Assembly: GCA_964537955.1 (NCBI GenBank)
Contig: CAZICY010000004.1
Location: 1 to 64,000 of the forward strand
Length of the DNA: 64,000 bases
Reading direction: 5' to 3'
DNA from: Mxb001 sp964537955
GTDB lineage: Bacteria > Actinomycetota > Actinomycetes > S36-B12
Position numbers and translations under genes: made by a program. Position 1 is the first letter of the stretch. Each line of letters begins with the position of its first letter. This document shows, in pieces, positions 25,382 through 33,827 of the stretch. A model generated the notes under the pieces. The model had not been told where the DNA came from. It made no database searches and was given only the letters and a program-made list of their open reading frames with translations.

Positions 25382-25412
25382 GTGCTGGGCGGCGGGGGGC
25401 GCCGCCCAGCAC
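25382..25412 (-). promoter_or_regulatory. 12-bp hairpin in the leader of the GcvT-like mRNA
   Basis: GTGCTGGGCGGC (25382-25393) and GCCGCCCAGCAC (25401-25412) form a perfect stem with a seven-base loop. It lies between the probable operator/promoter (25428-25453) and the ribosome site of the GcvT-like gene. It may act as an attenuator or an mRNA stabiliser. Confidence 0.45.
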
Positions 25413-25427
25413 GGGGGCAGCCTAGAG

Positions 25428-25453
25428 CCCTATTGGACAAGCGCGCAATAGGG
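25428..25453. promoter_or_regulatory. TetR operator between divergent genes
   Basis: CCCTATTG and CAATAGGG form perfect 8-bp arms around a ten-base centre, with CTAG flanking both outer edges (25422 and 25455). The site lies 15 bases before the TetR start and covers likely promoter hexamers of both directions. It fits autoregulation by the adjacent TetR protein together with control of the GcvT-like operon. Confidence 0.75.
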
Positions 25454-25467
25454 TCTAGCGTTCTCGT

Positions 25468-26097
25468 ATGGCCCGGATGAGTCCGCAGGAGCGCCGCGCC
25501 GCGATCGTCACGGCGACGCGCGCGGTCATGGCGCGCCGCGGCATCGCCGGGACAACCGTCCGCGACGTTGCCGCTGAGCTGGGCACGTCGAGCGGCCTCA
25601 TCCACCACTACTACGCGTCCATGGACGACCTGCTTGCCGAGGCCTTCGAGCAGGAAGCGCGCGCCGACCTCGGCGAGGTGCTCGCCGCCGTCGCGCAGGG
25701 CAGCGATCCGGTGGCCAGGCTCGCGCTGTTCTTCGACACCTACGACCGCGGGATGCGCGAGGGCACCGGCGACTTCGGCATGCAGATCTGGCTGGACGCC
25801 TGGGCGGAGGCGTCGCGACGGCCAGCACTGCGGCGTACCTCCCGAAGGCTCAACGAGGAGTGGCAGCGCGCGCTCGCGCAGATCATCCGCGACGGCGTCT
25901 CCAGCGGGCTGATGACCTGCGAGGATCCGGACGCGAGCGCGTGGCGCATCCTGTCGCTGCTCGATGGGCTGGTCCTGCAGGTCGTGGCCCACGGCGACGT
26001 GCTGTCCCGCGAGCAGGCCGACGCGTGGTCACGCCTGAGTGCGGAGCGCGAATTGGGCATCCGCGGTGGCCTGCTGAGTCCTACCCTGGCCCGGTGA
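25468..26097 (+). CDS. TetR family transcriptional regulator (BetI-like)
   Basis: The 209-residue protein has an N-terminal TetR helix-turn-helix domain (TTVRDVAAELGTSSGLIHHY, then YASMDDLLAEAF) and an all-helical ligand domain. A C-terminal DGLVLQVVAHGD is typical of the BetI-like subgroup. Its gene overlaps the penicillin-acylase gene by four bases (GTGA), so the regulator and that enzyme are made together, while the divergent GcvT-like/oxidoreductase pair shares its operator. The effector is unknown; BetI relatives sense small cationic or amide compounds. Confidence 0.9.
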   Translation: MARMSPQERRAAIVTATRAVMARRGIAGTTVRDVAAELGTSSGLIHHYYASMDDLLAEAFEQEARADLGEVLAAVAQGSDPVARLALFFDTYDRGMREGTGDFGMQIWLDAWAEASRRPALRRTSRRLNEEWQRALAQIIRDGVSSGLMTCEDPDASAWRILSLLDGLVLQVVAHGDVLSREQADAWSRLSAERELGIRGGLLSPTLAR

Positions 26098-28769
26098 CCG
26101 ACTCCGCCTCCCTGCCCGTCGACTCGGCCGAGCCGCCCCTGTCGGGCGCGCCTGCCCGCAAGCGCCGCCGCTGGCCCTGGGTCCTGGGGATCCTCGCGAT
26201 CATCCTCGTGCTCATCCTCGCCACGCTCTCGTCCTTCCTGCAGTGGACCGTCAAGCGCAGCTGGCCGCAGACCAGCGGCACCATCGCGGTGGCGGGCCTG
26301 GGCGCGCCGGTCGAGGTCGTGCGCGACGAGCTCGGAATCCCCACGATCTACGGCGACAGCCTCGCGGACCTGATGTTCGCGCAGGGCTACGTGCACGCCC
26401 AGGATCGCTTCTGGGAGATGGACGTGCGTCGCCACATCACCGCCGGGCGCCTTTCGGAGATGTTCGGCGAGAGCCAGGTGCCGACCGATGCCTTCCTGCG
26501 CACCCTGGGCTGGCGGCGCATCGCCGAGCAGGAGGTGCCGCTGCTGGGCGACACGTCGCGCCTGATGCTCGACTCCTACTCCGCGGGCGTCAACGCCTAT
26601 CTCGAGGGCCGCGCCAAGTCGGACGTCAGCCTCGAGTACGCCGTGCTGGGGCTGACCAACCCCGGCTACCAGATCGAGCAGTGGACTCCGGCCGACTCGG
26701 TCGCTTGGCTCAAGGCTCTCGCCTGGGACCTGCGCGGCAACATGACCGACGAGATCTACCGCGTCGTCCTGGCGTCGGCGACCTCGGTGGAGCAGGCCGA
26801 GCAGGTCTTCCCGCCGTACCCCTATGACCGCAACCGTCCGATCGTCGAGGGCGGGAGCGTCACCGGCGAGGCTTACGAGCCCGCAGCGGTGGAGCCGACG
26901 GCTGCGGCGGCAGCGATGCGCGTCGCGCCCGAGGAGGTGCCCGGTATCGCGGAGACGATGCAGGATGTGCTCGCGGCGTCCGCGCTGCTCGATCCCTGGC
27001 TCGCGCCCGCCGGCAAGGGCATCGGCTCCAACTCCTGGGCGGTCGACGGTCGCCACACGACGACGGGCAAGCCGATCCTCGCCAACGACCCGCACCTCGC
27101 GCCGAGCATGCCGAGCCTGTGGTACCAGGCCAACCTGCGCTGTCGCCCCGAGGCACCGGACTGCGCGGTCAACGTCGGTGGCTGGACCATGGCCGGCCTG
27201 CCCGGCGTCTTCATCGGCCACACCGATCGCTTCGCCTGGGGATTCACGAACACCGGCCCCGACGTCACCGATCTCGTCCTCACCAAGGTCGAGGGCGATG
27301 CCTACGAGTACGACGGCGAGCTCGTGCCGCTCGAGGTGCGCACCGAGCGCATCCAGGTGGCCGGCGGGAATCCGGTCGACATCACGATCCGCTCCACCGA
27401 GTCGGGTCCGATCATCTCCGACGTCATCGAGGCCGGCGAGAACTACGCGACCATCGGCGCTGAGGCTCCCGTGCCTGCGCCGGGCTATGCGGATGCGGGC
27501 GATCCGGGCGCAGGATCTGGCGCCGCGGGGAGCGACTACGCCGTCGCACTGCGGTGGACTGCGCTGGAGCCCGGCACGACCTTCGATGCCTTCGCGCTGC
27601 TCAACGACGCCGAGGACTTCCAGGCCTTCCGCGAGGCGGCAGCGATCCTCGAAGTCCCCGCGCAGAACCTCCTCTATGCCGATGTGGACGGCAACATCGG
27701 CTACCAGATGCCCGGCCTGATCCCGGTGCGCAAGGGCTACGACGGCAAGTGGCCGGTGCCCGGCTGGTCCAGCGAGCTCGGCTGGGACGGCCACATCCCC
27801 TTCGAGGCGCTGCCGTGGGCATACAACCCGCCGGAGGGCTGGATCGTCACCGCCAACCAGGCCGTCATCGGCCCGGACTATCCCTACTTCATCACCGACG
27901 ACTGGTCCTACGGCGCGCGTAGCCAGCGCATCGTCGACCTCATCACGTCGCAGATCGAGCAGGGCCGCGCCTTCACTGTGGCCGACATGCAGGCGCTGCA
28001 GATGGACAACTGGAGCGCGAACGCCGACTTCCTGGTGCCTCGCCTTGCCGAGATGCCGGTGCAGGAGGCGACGCGGGCCGCTATGGCACTGCTCGATGGT
28101 TGGGACTACCAGCAGGGGATCGATTCGGCGCCCGCGGCGTACTTCAATGCCTTCTGGCGCCAGCTGATCACGCGCATGTTCGACTCCAAGACGGGCACAA
28201 AGATCACGTCTGCTAGCGGGGATGACCAGTTCTTCGAGGTGATGCGCACGCTGTGGGACCGCCCGGACGATCCCTGGTGGGACGACCCGCTCACCGCGCA
28301 GACGGAGGGCCGTGACGCCGTCGTCACCGCGAGCCTCGACGCGGCGTACCAGGACATGGTCGCGCTGCAGGGCGGCGATCCCGCCTCCTGGCGCTGGGGC
28401 GCGCTGCACAATCTCCTGCTCGAGCACGGCACGCTCGGGGCCTCGGGGATCGCACCGATCGAGGCGCTGTTCAATCGCGGGCCCATCGACACCGCGGGAG
28501 GCAGTGGCATCGTCAACGCGACCGGGTGGACCCCGAGTGAGGGCTTCGAGGTGACCTGGGTGCCGAGCATGCGCCAGGTCGTCGATCTCGCGGACTTCGA
28601 CAACTCCACCTGGGTCAACCTCACCGGCAATAGCGGCCACGCCTTCAATCCGAACTACGAGGATCAGGTGGACGCCTGGCAGTCGGGCGCGCAGTTCCCG
28701 TGGGCGTGGAGCGCGGAGGCGGTCGATCAGGTGCAGGAGGCGGCGCTCACGCTCACTCCGGCGGACTAG
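26094..28769 (+). CDS. Penicillin acylase family amidase (Ntn hydrolase precursor)
   Basis: The 891-residue product starts at GTG 26094 inside the TetR stop region. It has a short cytosolic tail, one membrane anchor (WVLGILAIILVLILATL) and a penicillin-acylase precursor. The alpha-chain motif GYVHAQDRFWEMDV and the beta-chain start GSNSWAVDGRHTTTGKPI (catalytic Ser near residue 312), followed by NDPHL, are complete. These enzymes self-cleave and hydrolyse amides such as penicillins, acyl-homoserine lactones or N-acyl amino acids. Membrane anchoring suggests an external active site. A longer frame upstream lies within tetR and is not used. Confidence 0.92.
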   Translation: MTDSASLPVDSAEPPLSGAPARKRRRWPWVLGILAIILVLILATLSSFLQWTVKRSWPQTSGTIAVAGLGAPVEVVRDELGIPTIYGDSLADLMFAQGYVHAQDRFWEMDVRRHITAGRLSEMFGESQVPTDAFLRTLGWRRIAEQEVPLLGDTSRLMLDSYSAGVNAYLEGRAKSDVSLEYAVLGLTNPGYQIEQWTPADSVAWLKALAWDLRGNMTDEIYRVVLASATSVEQAEQVFPPYPYDRNRPIVEGGSVTGEAYEPAAVEPTAAAAAMRVAPEEVPGIAETMQDVLAASALLDPWLAPAGKGIGSNSWAVDGRHTTTGKPILANDPHLAPSMPSLWYQANLRCRPEAPDCAVNVGGWTMAGLPGVFIGHTDRFAWGFTNTGPDVTDLVLTKVEGDAYEYDGELVPLEVRTERIQVAGGNPVDITIRSTESGPIISDVIEAGENYATIGAEAPVPAPGYADAGDPGAGSGAAGSDYAVALRWTALEPGTTFDAFALLNDAEDFQAFREAAAILEVPAQNLLYADVDGNIGYQMPGLIPVRKGYDGKWPVPGWSSELGWDGHIPFEALPWAYNPPEGWIVTANQAVIGPDYPYFITDDWSYGARSQRIVDLITSQIEQGRAFTVADMQALQMDNWSANADFLVPRLAEMPVQEATRAAMALLDGWDYQQGIDSAPAAYFNAFWRQLITRMFDSKTGTKITSASGDDQFFEVMRTLWDRPDDPWWDDPLTAQTEGRDAVVTASLDAAYQDMVALQGGDPASWRWGALHNLLLEHGTLGASGIAPIEALFNRGPIDTAGGSGIVNATGWTPSEGFEVTWVPSMRQVVDLADFDNSTWVNLTGNSGHAFNPNYEDQVDAWQSGAQFPWAWSAEAVDQVQEAALTLTPAD

Positions 28770-28783
28770 GCCTGGTGGTGCAT

Positions 28784-28847
28784 CGCCGAGTGGGCAGTTG
28801 TGGAGGCGACACGCCGGGGAAACCATTCGACAACTGCCCACTCGGCG
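28784..28847. repeat. Perfect 18-bp inverted repeat between convergent genes
   Basis: CGCCGAGTGGGCAGTTGT (28784-28801) is repeated exactly in inverted orientation at 28830-28847, separated by 28 bases. It fills nearly all of the 82-base gap between the acylase stop and the DUF4031 stop. It could act as a bidirectional terminator. The sharply bounded, perfect long arms also resemble a REP-like or MITE-like dispersed element. No second copy occurs in this window. Confidence 0.8.
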
Positions 28848-28851
28848 AGGG

Positions 28852-29115
28852 TCAACGCTGTGCGGGGCGACGACGCATTCCCGCGGCGTAGAGGGCCAGC
28901 ACGATCTCGCGACTCGTCACGACGAGGGCTCCCTCCTCGATCGCCACCGGGCGCGCCTCCTCGGGAATGTCGTAGTGGTCACCCTGGAAGGCACGACGCG
29001 GCACGCCGATCCACTCGGCAAAGGCATGCAGCTCGTCGAGGGAGTGATCGCTCACGAGGTGGCACCACAGGCGCCCGCGCCAGTGCCAGTGGGCTTCGTC
29101 GAGGAGCAGGGCCAC
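28852..29115 (-). CDS. DUF4031 protein
   Basis: The 87-residue protein matches DUF4031: HWHWRGRLWCHLVSD, SLDELHAFAEWIGVPRRAFQ, DHYDIPEEARPVA and LVVTSREIVLAL. Conserved His, Asp and Arg residues suggest an enzyme or nucleotide-binding protein, but no function is established. GTG 29115 starts nine bases after the stop of the membrane protein gene on the same strand, so both form one unit. Confidence 0.85.
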   Translation of the reverse strand: MALLLDEAHWHWRGRLWCHLVSDHSLDELHAFAEWIGVPRRAFQGDHYDIPEEARPVAIEEGALVVTSREIVLALYAAGMRRRPAQR

Positions 29116-29124
29116 GGATTGAGG

Positions 29125-29928
29125 CTAGTCCGTCGCACCCACCCAGCACAGGGCCGCGAGGTAGGCGCGGACGCTGATGTTGACCCACAGCAGCAGCGTG
29201 AAGATGAGCACGATGCCCGCGGACACGTTGGGATTGATGAGGGCGCCGACATAGGTATAGAGCAGGAAGAAGTTGGCGCCCACCACGATGGCCGCGACGA
29301 TCCCGGCCGCGACGAGCGAACGCGGCGGCAGATGGCCGAGGACCAGGCGCACCACGAGCAGCACGCCGGCCGCGACGATGAGCAGGCTCGCCAGCACCGC
29401 GAAGACCTTGCCGAGGTCGATGGCGGCGGGTGAGATGTCGCGGCCCAGCAGCGTGAGCCAGGCACGCTGCCGGATCGTCGTCGCGAGCGTGAGTAGCCAG
29501 GTGCTGAAGATCCCCACGGCAAGCGCGATGCTCACGGCCACGGTGCGCACCGAGAGCAGGCGCACTGCACTCGCCTGCTCCCCGAGGAGCGCGCGGTGAC
29601 TCCCCTGGCGCAGCGCGTGCCCGGTGGCCAGGGCCGAGACGACGAGAGTGAGTACGCCGATCACGCTCACGACAGACGCGCTTGTGCGCGAGAAGGCTCC
29701 CTGCGCAAGTGCCCCGAGGTCGACGTCGGCACCCACGCTGGCCGTGGGGATGAGGATCTCGTTGGTGCCCGCGATGAGATCGGTCACCCGCGTGAAGACA
29801 TAGAGGAAGGCCACCATGAGCATGACGGCGAGGAAGAGGCCCCTGCCGACGACGCGCAAGGCGGGATACTCCATGTCGAGTCCCCGGTAGCGCGACACCG
29901 TCGAGGTGAGCCACCCGGGACCGCGCAT
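29125..29928 (-). CDS. Membrane protein, possibly YihY/BrkB-like
   Basis: From ATG 29928 the 267-residue product has six hydrophobic segments. The C-terminal LLYTYVGALINPNVSAGIVL followed by FTLLLWVNISVRAYL resembles the end of YihY/BrkB proteins, as does the central ALRQGSHRALLGEQAS...RTVAVSIAL. The match is partial, so the family call is tentative. The open frame reaches 30132, but that extension is Arg-rich, antisense to the neighbouring lipoprotein gene, and is rejected. It is divergent from that lipoprotein. Confidence 0.6.
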   Translation of the reverse strand: MRGPGWLTSTVSRYRGLDMEYPALRVVGRGLFLAVMLMVAFLYVFTRVTDLIAGTNEILIPTASVGADVDLGALAQGAFSRTSASVVSVIGVLTLVVSALATGHALRQGSHRALLGEQASAVRLLSVRTVAVSIALAVGIFSTWLLTLATTIRQRAWLTLLGRDISPAAIDLGKVFAVLASLLIVAAGVLLVVRLVLGHLPPRSLVAAGIVAAIVVGANFFLLYTYVGALINPNVSAGIVLIFTLLLWVNISVRAYLAALCWVGATD

Positions 29929-30015
29929 GCCCTGAGAGTAGGCGAGTCCGGTCCGGAACCGGGGTGCTCGACGCGAACCCCTGACGCAGCCCTCCCGGGC
30001 GCCTACCATCGAAAG

Positions 30016-30957
30016 ATGCGCCGATTCCCCCTCCTCGTCGCTCCCGCCGCCCTCGTCCTCGCCGCGTGCGGCGGAGGCGATACGACGACGACGTCCTCGG
30101 CCACGCCGGAGGCGAGCTCCGCTCCTGCGCAAACATCGTCCGCCGCGCCGTCGCCGACCGCGGAGGCATCAACATCCGCGCCTGCTCCGGTGGGCGCTCT
30201 GTTTGTCGATGTGGTGGATGAAGCGCTCACTCCCTACGCCGCCCTCATCGGCCAGCCCGCGCAGGCAGCTGACCTCGCATCGGGACTGCCGTTCTTCGAC
30301 GGTGACGTGCCCCTGCCCAGCGGCACCATCGTGGGCGCGGCGCGCGAGGTCGAGACGTGGGGCGACACGCTGGACGCTGCCCAGCATCTGGGTATCGACG
30401 TTGCCCCCGACGACGCTGCCCTCGAGGACTACGGCGCGGCAGCACCTGCAGGCTGGGCGTACAACTCGATCTCCACGACCGATTCCAGCAGCACCCTGGT
30501 GATGACGCGCGACAGCGACGGCCTGCGGATCGTCTTCATGGCGTCCAAGGACCCCGATCCCGGGGTGCCCCCCGCGCAGTTCTCGCTCGAGGCCGATGCC
30601 TCGGAGATCCCGCAGCCCGCGTGGCTCGCCTCGCTGCCCGTGCCATCAGGCGGCGAGATCACCGCGGTGGGCGAGGGCATCGGCGAGGTAGAGGTCAACT
30701 ACTTCCCCGCAGTCAACGGCCTGGTCACGGCCACATGGCGCTTCCCCGGAGACCAGCTCGAGTCGCTCCAGGAGTACTACGCCGGGGGTGCGCTGGAGGA
30801 GGCTGGCTTCGCCCTCGTGGACCCCGACGCGATCCGCGTGGGCGCGTCGTACTTCGACGTGACCGCGGGCGACTGGACCGGGCAGGTCATCGTCGGGGAG
30901 GTCATCGACGGGGAGGATTCCTTCGCGAGCGTGCAGTGGTTCCTCACCCGCGCGTGA
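30016..30957 (+). CDS. Lipoprotein with Thr/Ser/Ala/Pro tether
   Basis: ATG 30016 gives a 313-residue lipoprotein with lipobox LAAC followed by Gly-Gly-Gly, a 45-residue Thr/Ser/Pro/Ala tether and a 240-residue acidic domain. The domain contains two similar-looking halves: LPFFDGDVPLPSGTIVGAAR and ASLPVPSGGEITAVGEGIG. Both carry a LP-x-PSG motif that suggests an internal duplication. Stretches like VTATWRFPGDQLESLQEYYA resemble the LP-PSG domain proteins common in Actinobacteria, whose role is unknown. A small membrane protein gene follows 18 bases later. Confidence 0.75.
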   Translation: MRRFPLLVAPAALVLAACGGGDTTTTSSATPEASSAPAQTSSAAPSPTAEASTSAPAPVGALFVDVVDEALTPYAALIGQPAQAADLASGLPFFDGDVPLPSGTIVGAAREVETWGDTLDAAQHLGIDVAPDDAALEDYGAAAPAGWAYNSISTTDSSSTLVMTRDSDGLRIVFMASKDPDPGVPPAQFSLEADASEIPQPAWLASLPVPSGGEITAVGEGIGEVEVNYFPAVNGLVTATWRFPGDQLESLQEYYAGGALEEAGFALVDPDAIRVGASYFDVTAGDWTGQVIVGEVIDGEDSFASVQWFLTRA

Positions 30958-30975
30958 GTGCGGAATGATGCCGGG

Positions 30976-31260
30976 ATGAAGGAACTCAGCCCCCTGCGCC
31001 GCACCATCGGTCTCGTCCTCATCATGATCGGCGGGTTCTGGGCCGCCATCTCCCTCGGCTTCCTCGAGGAGAGCTTCATGACGGGCCAGCCCGTCTACAC
31101 CGTGCTCGGTGCCCTCGTGGCTCTCGCGGGCGTCCTCGTCCTCGTCGTGCGCCCCAAGGAGCCCGGGCTGATCGAGGAGCCCGGGTCGACTGAGGAGCCC
31201 GTGCCAGCTGACAACGACGCCGACCCGGACCCCGGCGCTGGAGCAGAACCCAAGCCCTAG
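30976..31260 (+). CDS. Small two-helix membrane protein with acidic tail
   Basis: ATG 30976 gives a 94-residue protein with helices IGLVLIMIGGFWAAISLGFL and VYTVLGALVALAGVLVLVV and a Pro/Glu/Asp-rich cytoplasmic or external tail (EEPGSTEEPVPADNDADPDP). A GTG at 30958 directly after the previous stop is an alternative start. It likely shares a transcript with the preceding lipoprotein gene. Family unknown. Confidence 0.65.
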   Translation: MKELSPLRRTIGLVLIMIGGFWAAISLGFLEESFMTGQPVYTVLGALVALAGVLVLVVRPKEPGLIEEPGSTEEPVPADNDADPDPGAGAEPKP

Positions 31261-31321
31261 AGTCGGGCGCGCGGCGCGCGCAGGGTGCGCGAGGGCGCTG
31301 CTGCGAAGTGAGGGGATATCC

Positions 31322-31885
31322 ATGAGGAAGCTGATTGGAATCGCGGCCAGCGTCGCGTTGGCGGGGGCCTTCCTGGTCCCGACGGCGTCCGTCGCAACGG
31401 CTGCGGAGGCCAAGTCCATCGGCGTCACGGCGATTCGCGTCAACTACGACGTCACGAAGGCTCTCCTGGGCGCCAATGTCTACGTCAACGGCGAGGATCC
31501 CAGCGGGAGCACGATCATCGCCCCGGGCAAGCTCGCCGTGGAGTTCCCTGTCTCGGGTGTGAAGAACGGCAAGGCCTCGCACCTGGGCGAGCTCTTCTTG
31601 TCGCATACGGGCGCCATGGGCTGGCGCACGGTCGTGGTGAGCAACCTGACCGCCGACCTCGGCAAGGGCACGCTCAAGGGCCGCGTCTATTCGCTCGACA
31701 GCGACCTGGGCACCTACACGATCTTCACGCTGACCAAGGTCAAGACCTCCGGGAGCACCTCGAGCTACACGGTGAAGCTCGCTCCGGGCGTGGCCAGCCT
31801 GCTCAATTCCGCGCTCGGCACGCATGTCTTCAGCGACGGCATGCGCATCGGCTCGGGCGCCACGACCGTCTTCCCCGAGCAGTAG
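31322..31885 (+). CDS. Secreted protein of unknown function
   Basis: The 187-residue product starts at ATG 31322 with a signal peptide (IGIAASVALAGAFLVPTASV, ending ATAAEA). The mature domain, about 155 residues and without Cys, alternates strands typical of a beta-sandwich: IGVTAIRVNYDVTKALLGAN, KLAVEFPVSGV, GWRTVVVSNL and STSSYTVKLAPGVASLL. No known domain or catalytic motif is recognised. It is followed by yjbQ 15 bases later on the same strand, although a shared function is not obvious. Confidence 0.7.
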   Translation: MRKLIGIAASVALAGAFLVPTASVATAAEAKSIGVTAIRVNYDVTKALLGANVYVNGEDPSGSTIIAPGKLAVEFPVSGVKNGKASHLGELFLSHTGAMGWRTVVVSNLTADLGKGTLKGRVYSLDSDLGTYTIFTLTKVKTSGSTSSYTVKLAPGVASLLNSALGTHVFSDGMRIGSGATTVFPEQ

Positions 31886-31900
31886 ACGGCGACGTCACCC

Positions 31901-32302
31901 ATGGATTCCCTGCTCCTTGAGCTCTCCACGGGTGGACGACTCACGACCGACATCACCGCGGCCGCGGCGGATTTCTGCCGCGGCCGCGGTGACGGCCTGC
32001 TCCAGGTCTTCGTGCCCCATGCCACCGCGGGCGTCGCGATCTTCGAGACCGGAGCGGGATCCGAGGAGGACCTCGAGCTCACGCTCGAATCCCTGCTCCC
32101 GCGTGGAGCGGCGTACCTGCACCGACACGGGTCACCGGGCCACGGTCGCGATCACGTGCTGCCCGCGCTGGTGGCGCCGAGCATCACCGTCCCGGTGCTC
32201 GACGGCCGGATGCAGTTGGGCACATGGCAGAGCGTCGTCCTGGTCGATCCCAACGCCGACAACCCCGATCGTCAGGTGCGACTGTCCTTCCTGGCGGGTT
32301 AG
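31901..32302 (+). CDS. yjbQ: YjbQ family (secondary thiamine-phosphate synthase-like)
   Basis: The 133-residue protein is a compact UPF0047/YjbQ protein: LLQVFVPHATAGVAIFETG, HRHGSPGHGRDHVLPAL and LGTWQSVVLVDPN are the conserved core with three His and Asp/Glu residues. The family forms trimers and some members have weak thiamine-phosphate synthase activity; the physiological role is unclear. Length and motifs are complete. It converges on the capA gene. Confidence 0.9.
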   Translation: MDSLLLELSTGGRLTTDITAAAADFCRGRGDGLLQVFVPHATAGVAIFETGAGSEEDLELTLESLLPRGAAYLHRHGSPGHGRDHVLPALVAPSITVPVLDGRMQLGTWQSVVLVDPNADNPDRQVRLSFLAG

Positions 32303-32308
32303 GGCCGG

Positions 32309-33703
32309 TCAGGGCTCGGCGCGCTCGAGGCGGAATCCGCTCGTGTCGCCGGGGAGCAGTGCTTGAGCGCTCACGCGAGTCCAGGTCGCGTCCGCCGGCC
32401 CTCCTGCGGGCGCCGATGTCGTCACGGGGAGGAGTCGGAAGGGGAAGTCGTCGTTGACGATGGCGTAGCCCACCGCCTCCACGCCGGCAAAGCGGCCGTC
32501 GGCCTTCTCGGTGAAGGTGAACGTCGTCAGCAGCCCGTCTCCCGTGCGCGGATCTTTGCGCGATTGCGCAGAGAGCAGATTGCCGTGCCCGTAGGCGACC
32601 CACATGTCGCCGACCTTCGTCACCGGCTGGACGACGTGCGCGTGATGTCCGAGGACGAGGTCAACGAGTCCCGACTCGGCGAGCTCGTCGATCACGGTGC
32701 GCTGCTCAGCCGTGGGTGCGGCGATGCCCTCGACGCCGTGATGCAACGACACCACGACGAGTCGGGCGCCGGCCTCGCGGGCGCGCTGGGCGGCTGCCGT
32801 GATGACCCCCGGCTCGATGAGGTTGCAGCACCAGTCCTGCGGGCGGGGGATGCCGTTGAAGCCGTAGGTGTAGGAGAGCAGGGCGACCGGGACGCCTTGG
32901 ACGTCGATCAAGGTGGTGCGCTCGGCGTCGGCCTTCGACGCAGCAGAGCCCGCGTGTGCCAGTCCTGCACCCTCGAGGGCCTGGAGGGTGCTCACGACCC
33001 CGTCGAAGCCGCGATTGAGCATGTGATTGCTGGCGGTGGAGCACGCATCGAACCCGATCTCGGCGACCGCGTCCGCAATCTGCGGGGGGCCGTAGGGAGG
33101 GTCTGGCCATGCGCTCCACGGGCCCTCGCGTGAGCCGAGCGCGTACTCCATGTGGCAGACGGCGAGATCAGCCGACTCGATGAGGGGGCGAATGCCTTCG
33201 AGCTGCGGCCTGAAGTCAGGCGTGCCGCCGCCATCGCTGATCGCCTGGGCGATGATCTCCTTGTGCAGGAGGATGTCGCCGACACCGGCGATCGTGATCG
33301 TGCGTCGCTCGGACCTGGGCACGAAGACCGCAGGCACGGCCTGCGCATCGGTCATGTCGGCGACCGCATCGGCGATGTCGAATCCTGCCGGATCCTGGGC
33401 GGCGTCGGCTTCGAGCTTGCGCTCTCCGGCGGAATGGTCATCTTGCTGCGCGAGCGATGACGTGGGAGCCGACGGAGTGACCGTGGGCGTGCTCGCGGCC
33501 GCGGGGGCTGTCCCCCCGAGGTTGGGATACCAGCCCACGATGAGCCCGGTGAGCAGGCTGGCGACGCCGAGCGCGGCGAGGTCCCGGGGGCGCGGCAGGC
33601 GCCAGCCGGCGTGAGCGTGGCGACCAGGGCCCGTCGGCCGGGCCGGTGTGCCCGCCCCCCGGGCTGGTGAGCCCGCCCCCCGGGGCGCCGCGTGCCTACC
33701 CAT
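32309..33703 (-). CDS. CapA family metallophosphatase-like protein
   Basis: From ATG 33703 the 464-residue protein has an Arg/Pro-rich cytosolic start, one anchor (LAALGVASLLTGLIVGWY), a Ser/Thr/Pro tether and a CapA domain. Its motifs are AGVGDILLHKEI, CHMEYALG, STASNHMLNRGFDG, VVSLHHGVEG and LGHHAHVVQP, the metallophosphatase-like Asp, His and Asn ligands. CapA proteins are best known from poly-gamma-glutamate synthesis, but no capB/capC genes are here, so a cell-surface hydrolase of unknown substrate is likely. The gene is divergent from a helicase gene. Confidence 0.88.
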   Translation of the reverse strand: MGRHAAPRGAGSPARGAGTPARPTGPGRHAHAGWRLPRPRDLAALGVASLLTGLIVGWYPNLGGTAPAAASTPTVTPSAPTSSLAQQDDHSAGERKLEADAAQDPAGFDIADAVADMTDAQAVPAVFVPRSERRTITIAGVGDILLHKEIIAQAISDGGGTPDFRPQLEGIRPLIESADLAVCHMEYALGSREGPWSAWPDPPYGPPQIADAVAEIGFDACSTASNHMLNRGFDGVVSTLQALEGAGLAHAGSAASKADAERTTLIDVQGVPVALLSYTYGFNGIPRPQDWCCNLIEPGVITAAAQRAREAGARLVVVSLHHGVEGIAAPTAEQRTVIDELAESGLVDLVLGHHAHVVQPVTKVGDMWVAYGHGNLLSAQSRKDPRTGDGLLTTFTFTEKADGRFAGVEAVGYAIVNDDFPFRLLPVTTSAPAGGPADATWTRVSAQALLPGDTSGFRLERAEP

Positions 33704-33827
33704 GGCACATGAGTATCGGCAGTCACTGGCGTCACATGTGGGAGCCACGCGGGTGGTGGGGATCGTGAGGTGGCCACGGCGTGGTCTTCGAGCCTCGCCC
33801 GGGCCCTGTGCCAGGGTCGTATCTCCC

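Noticed and set aside
25740..28841. A very long open frame on the minus strand (about 1030 codons)
   Set aside because: It lies exactly opposite the penicillin-acylase and tetR genes, which have full family motifs. Its translation is His/Arg/Asp-rich without domains, a usual artefact of high-GC codon bias.
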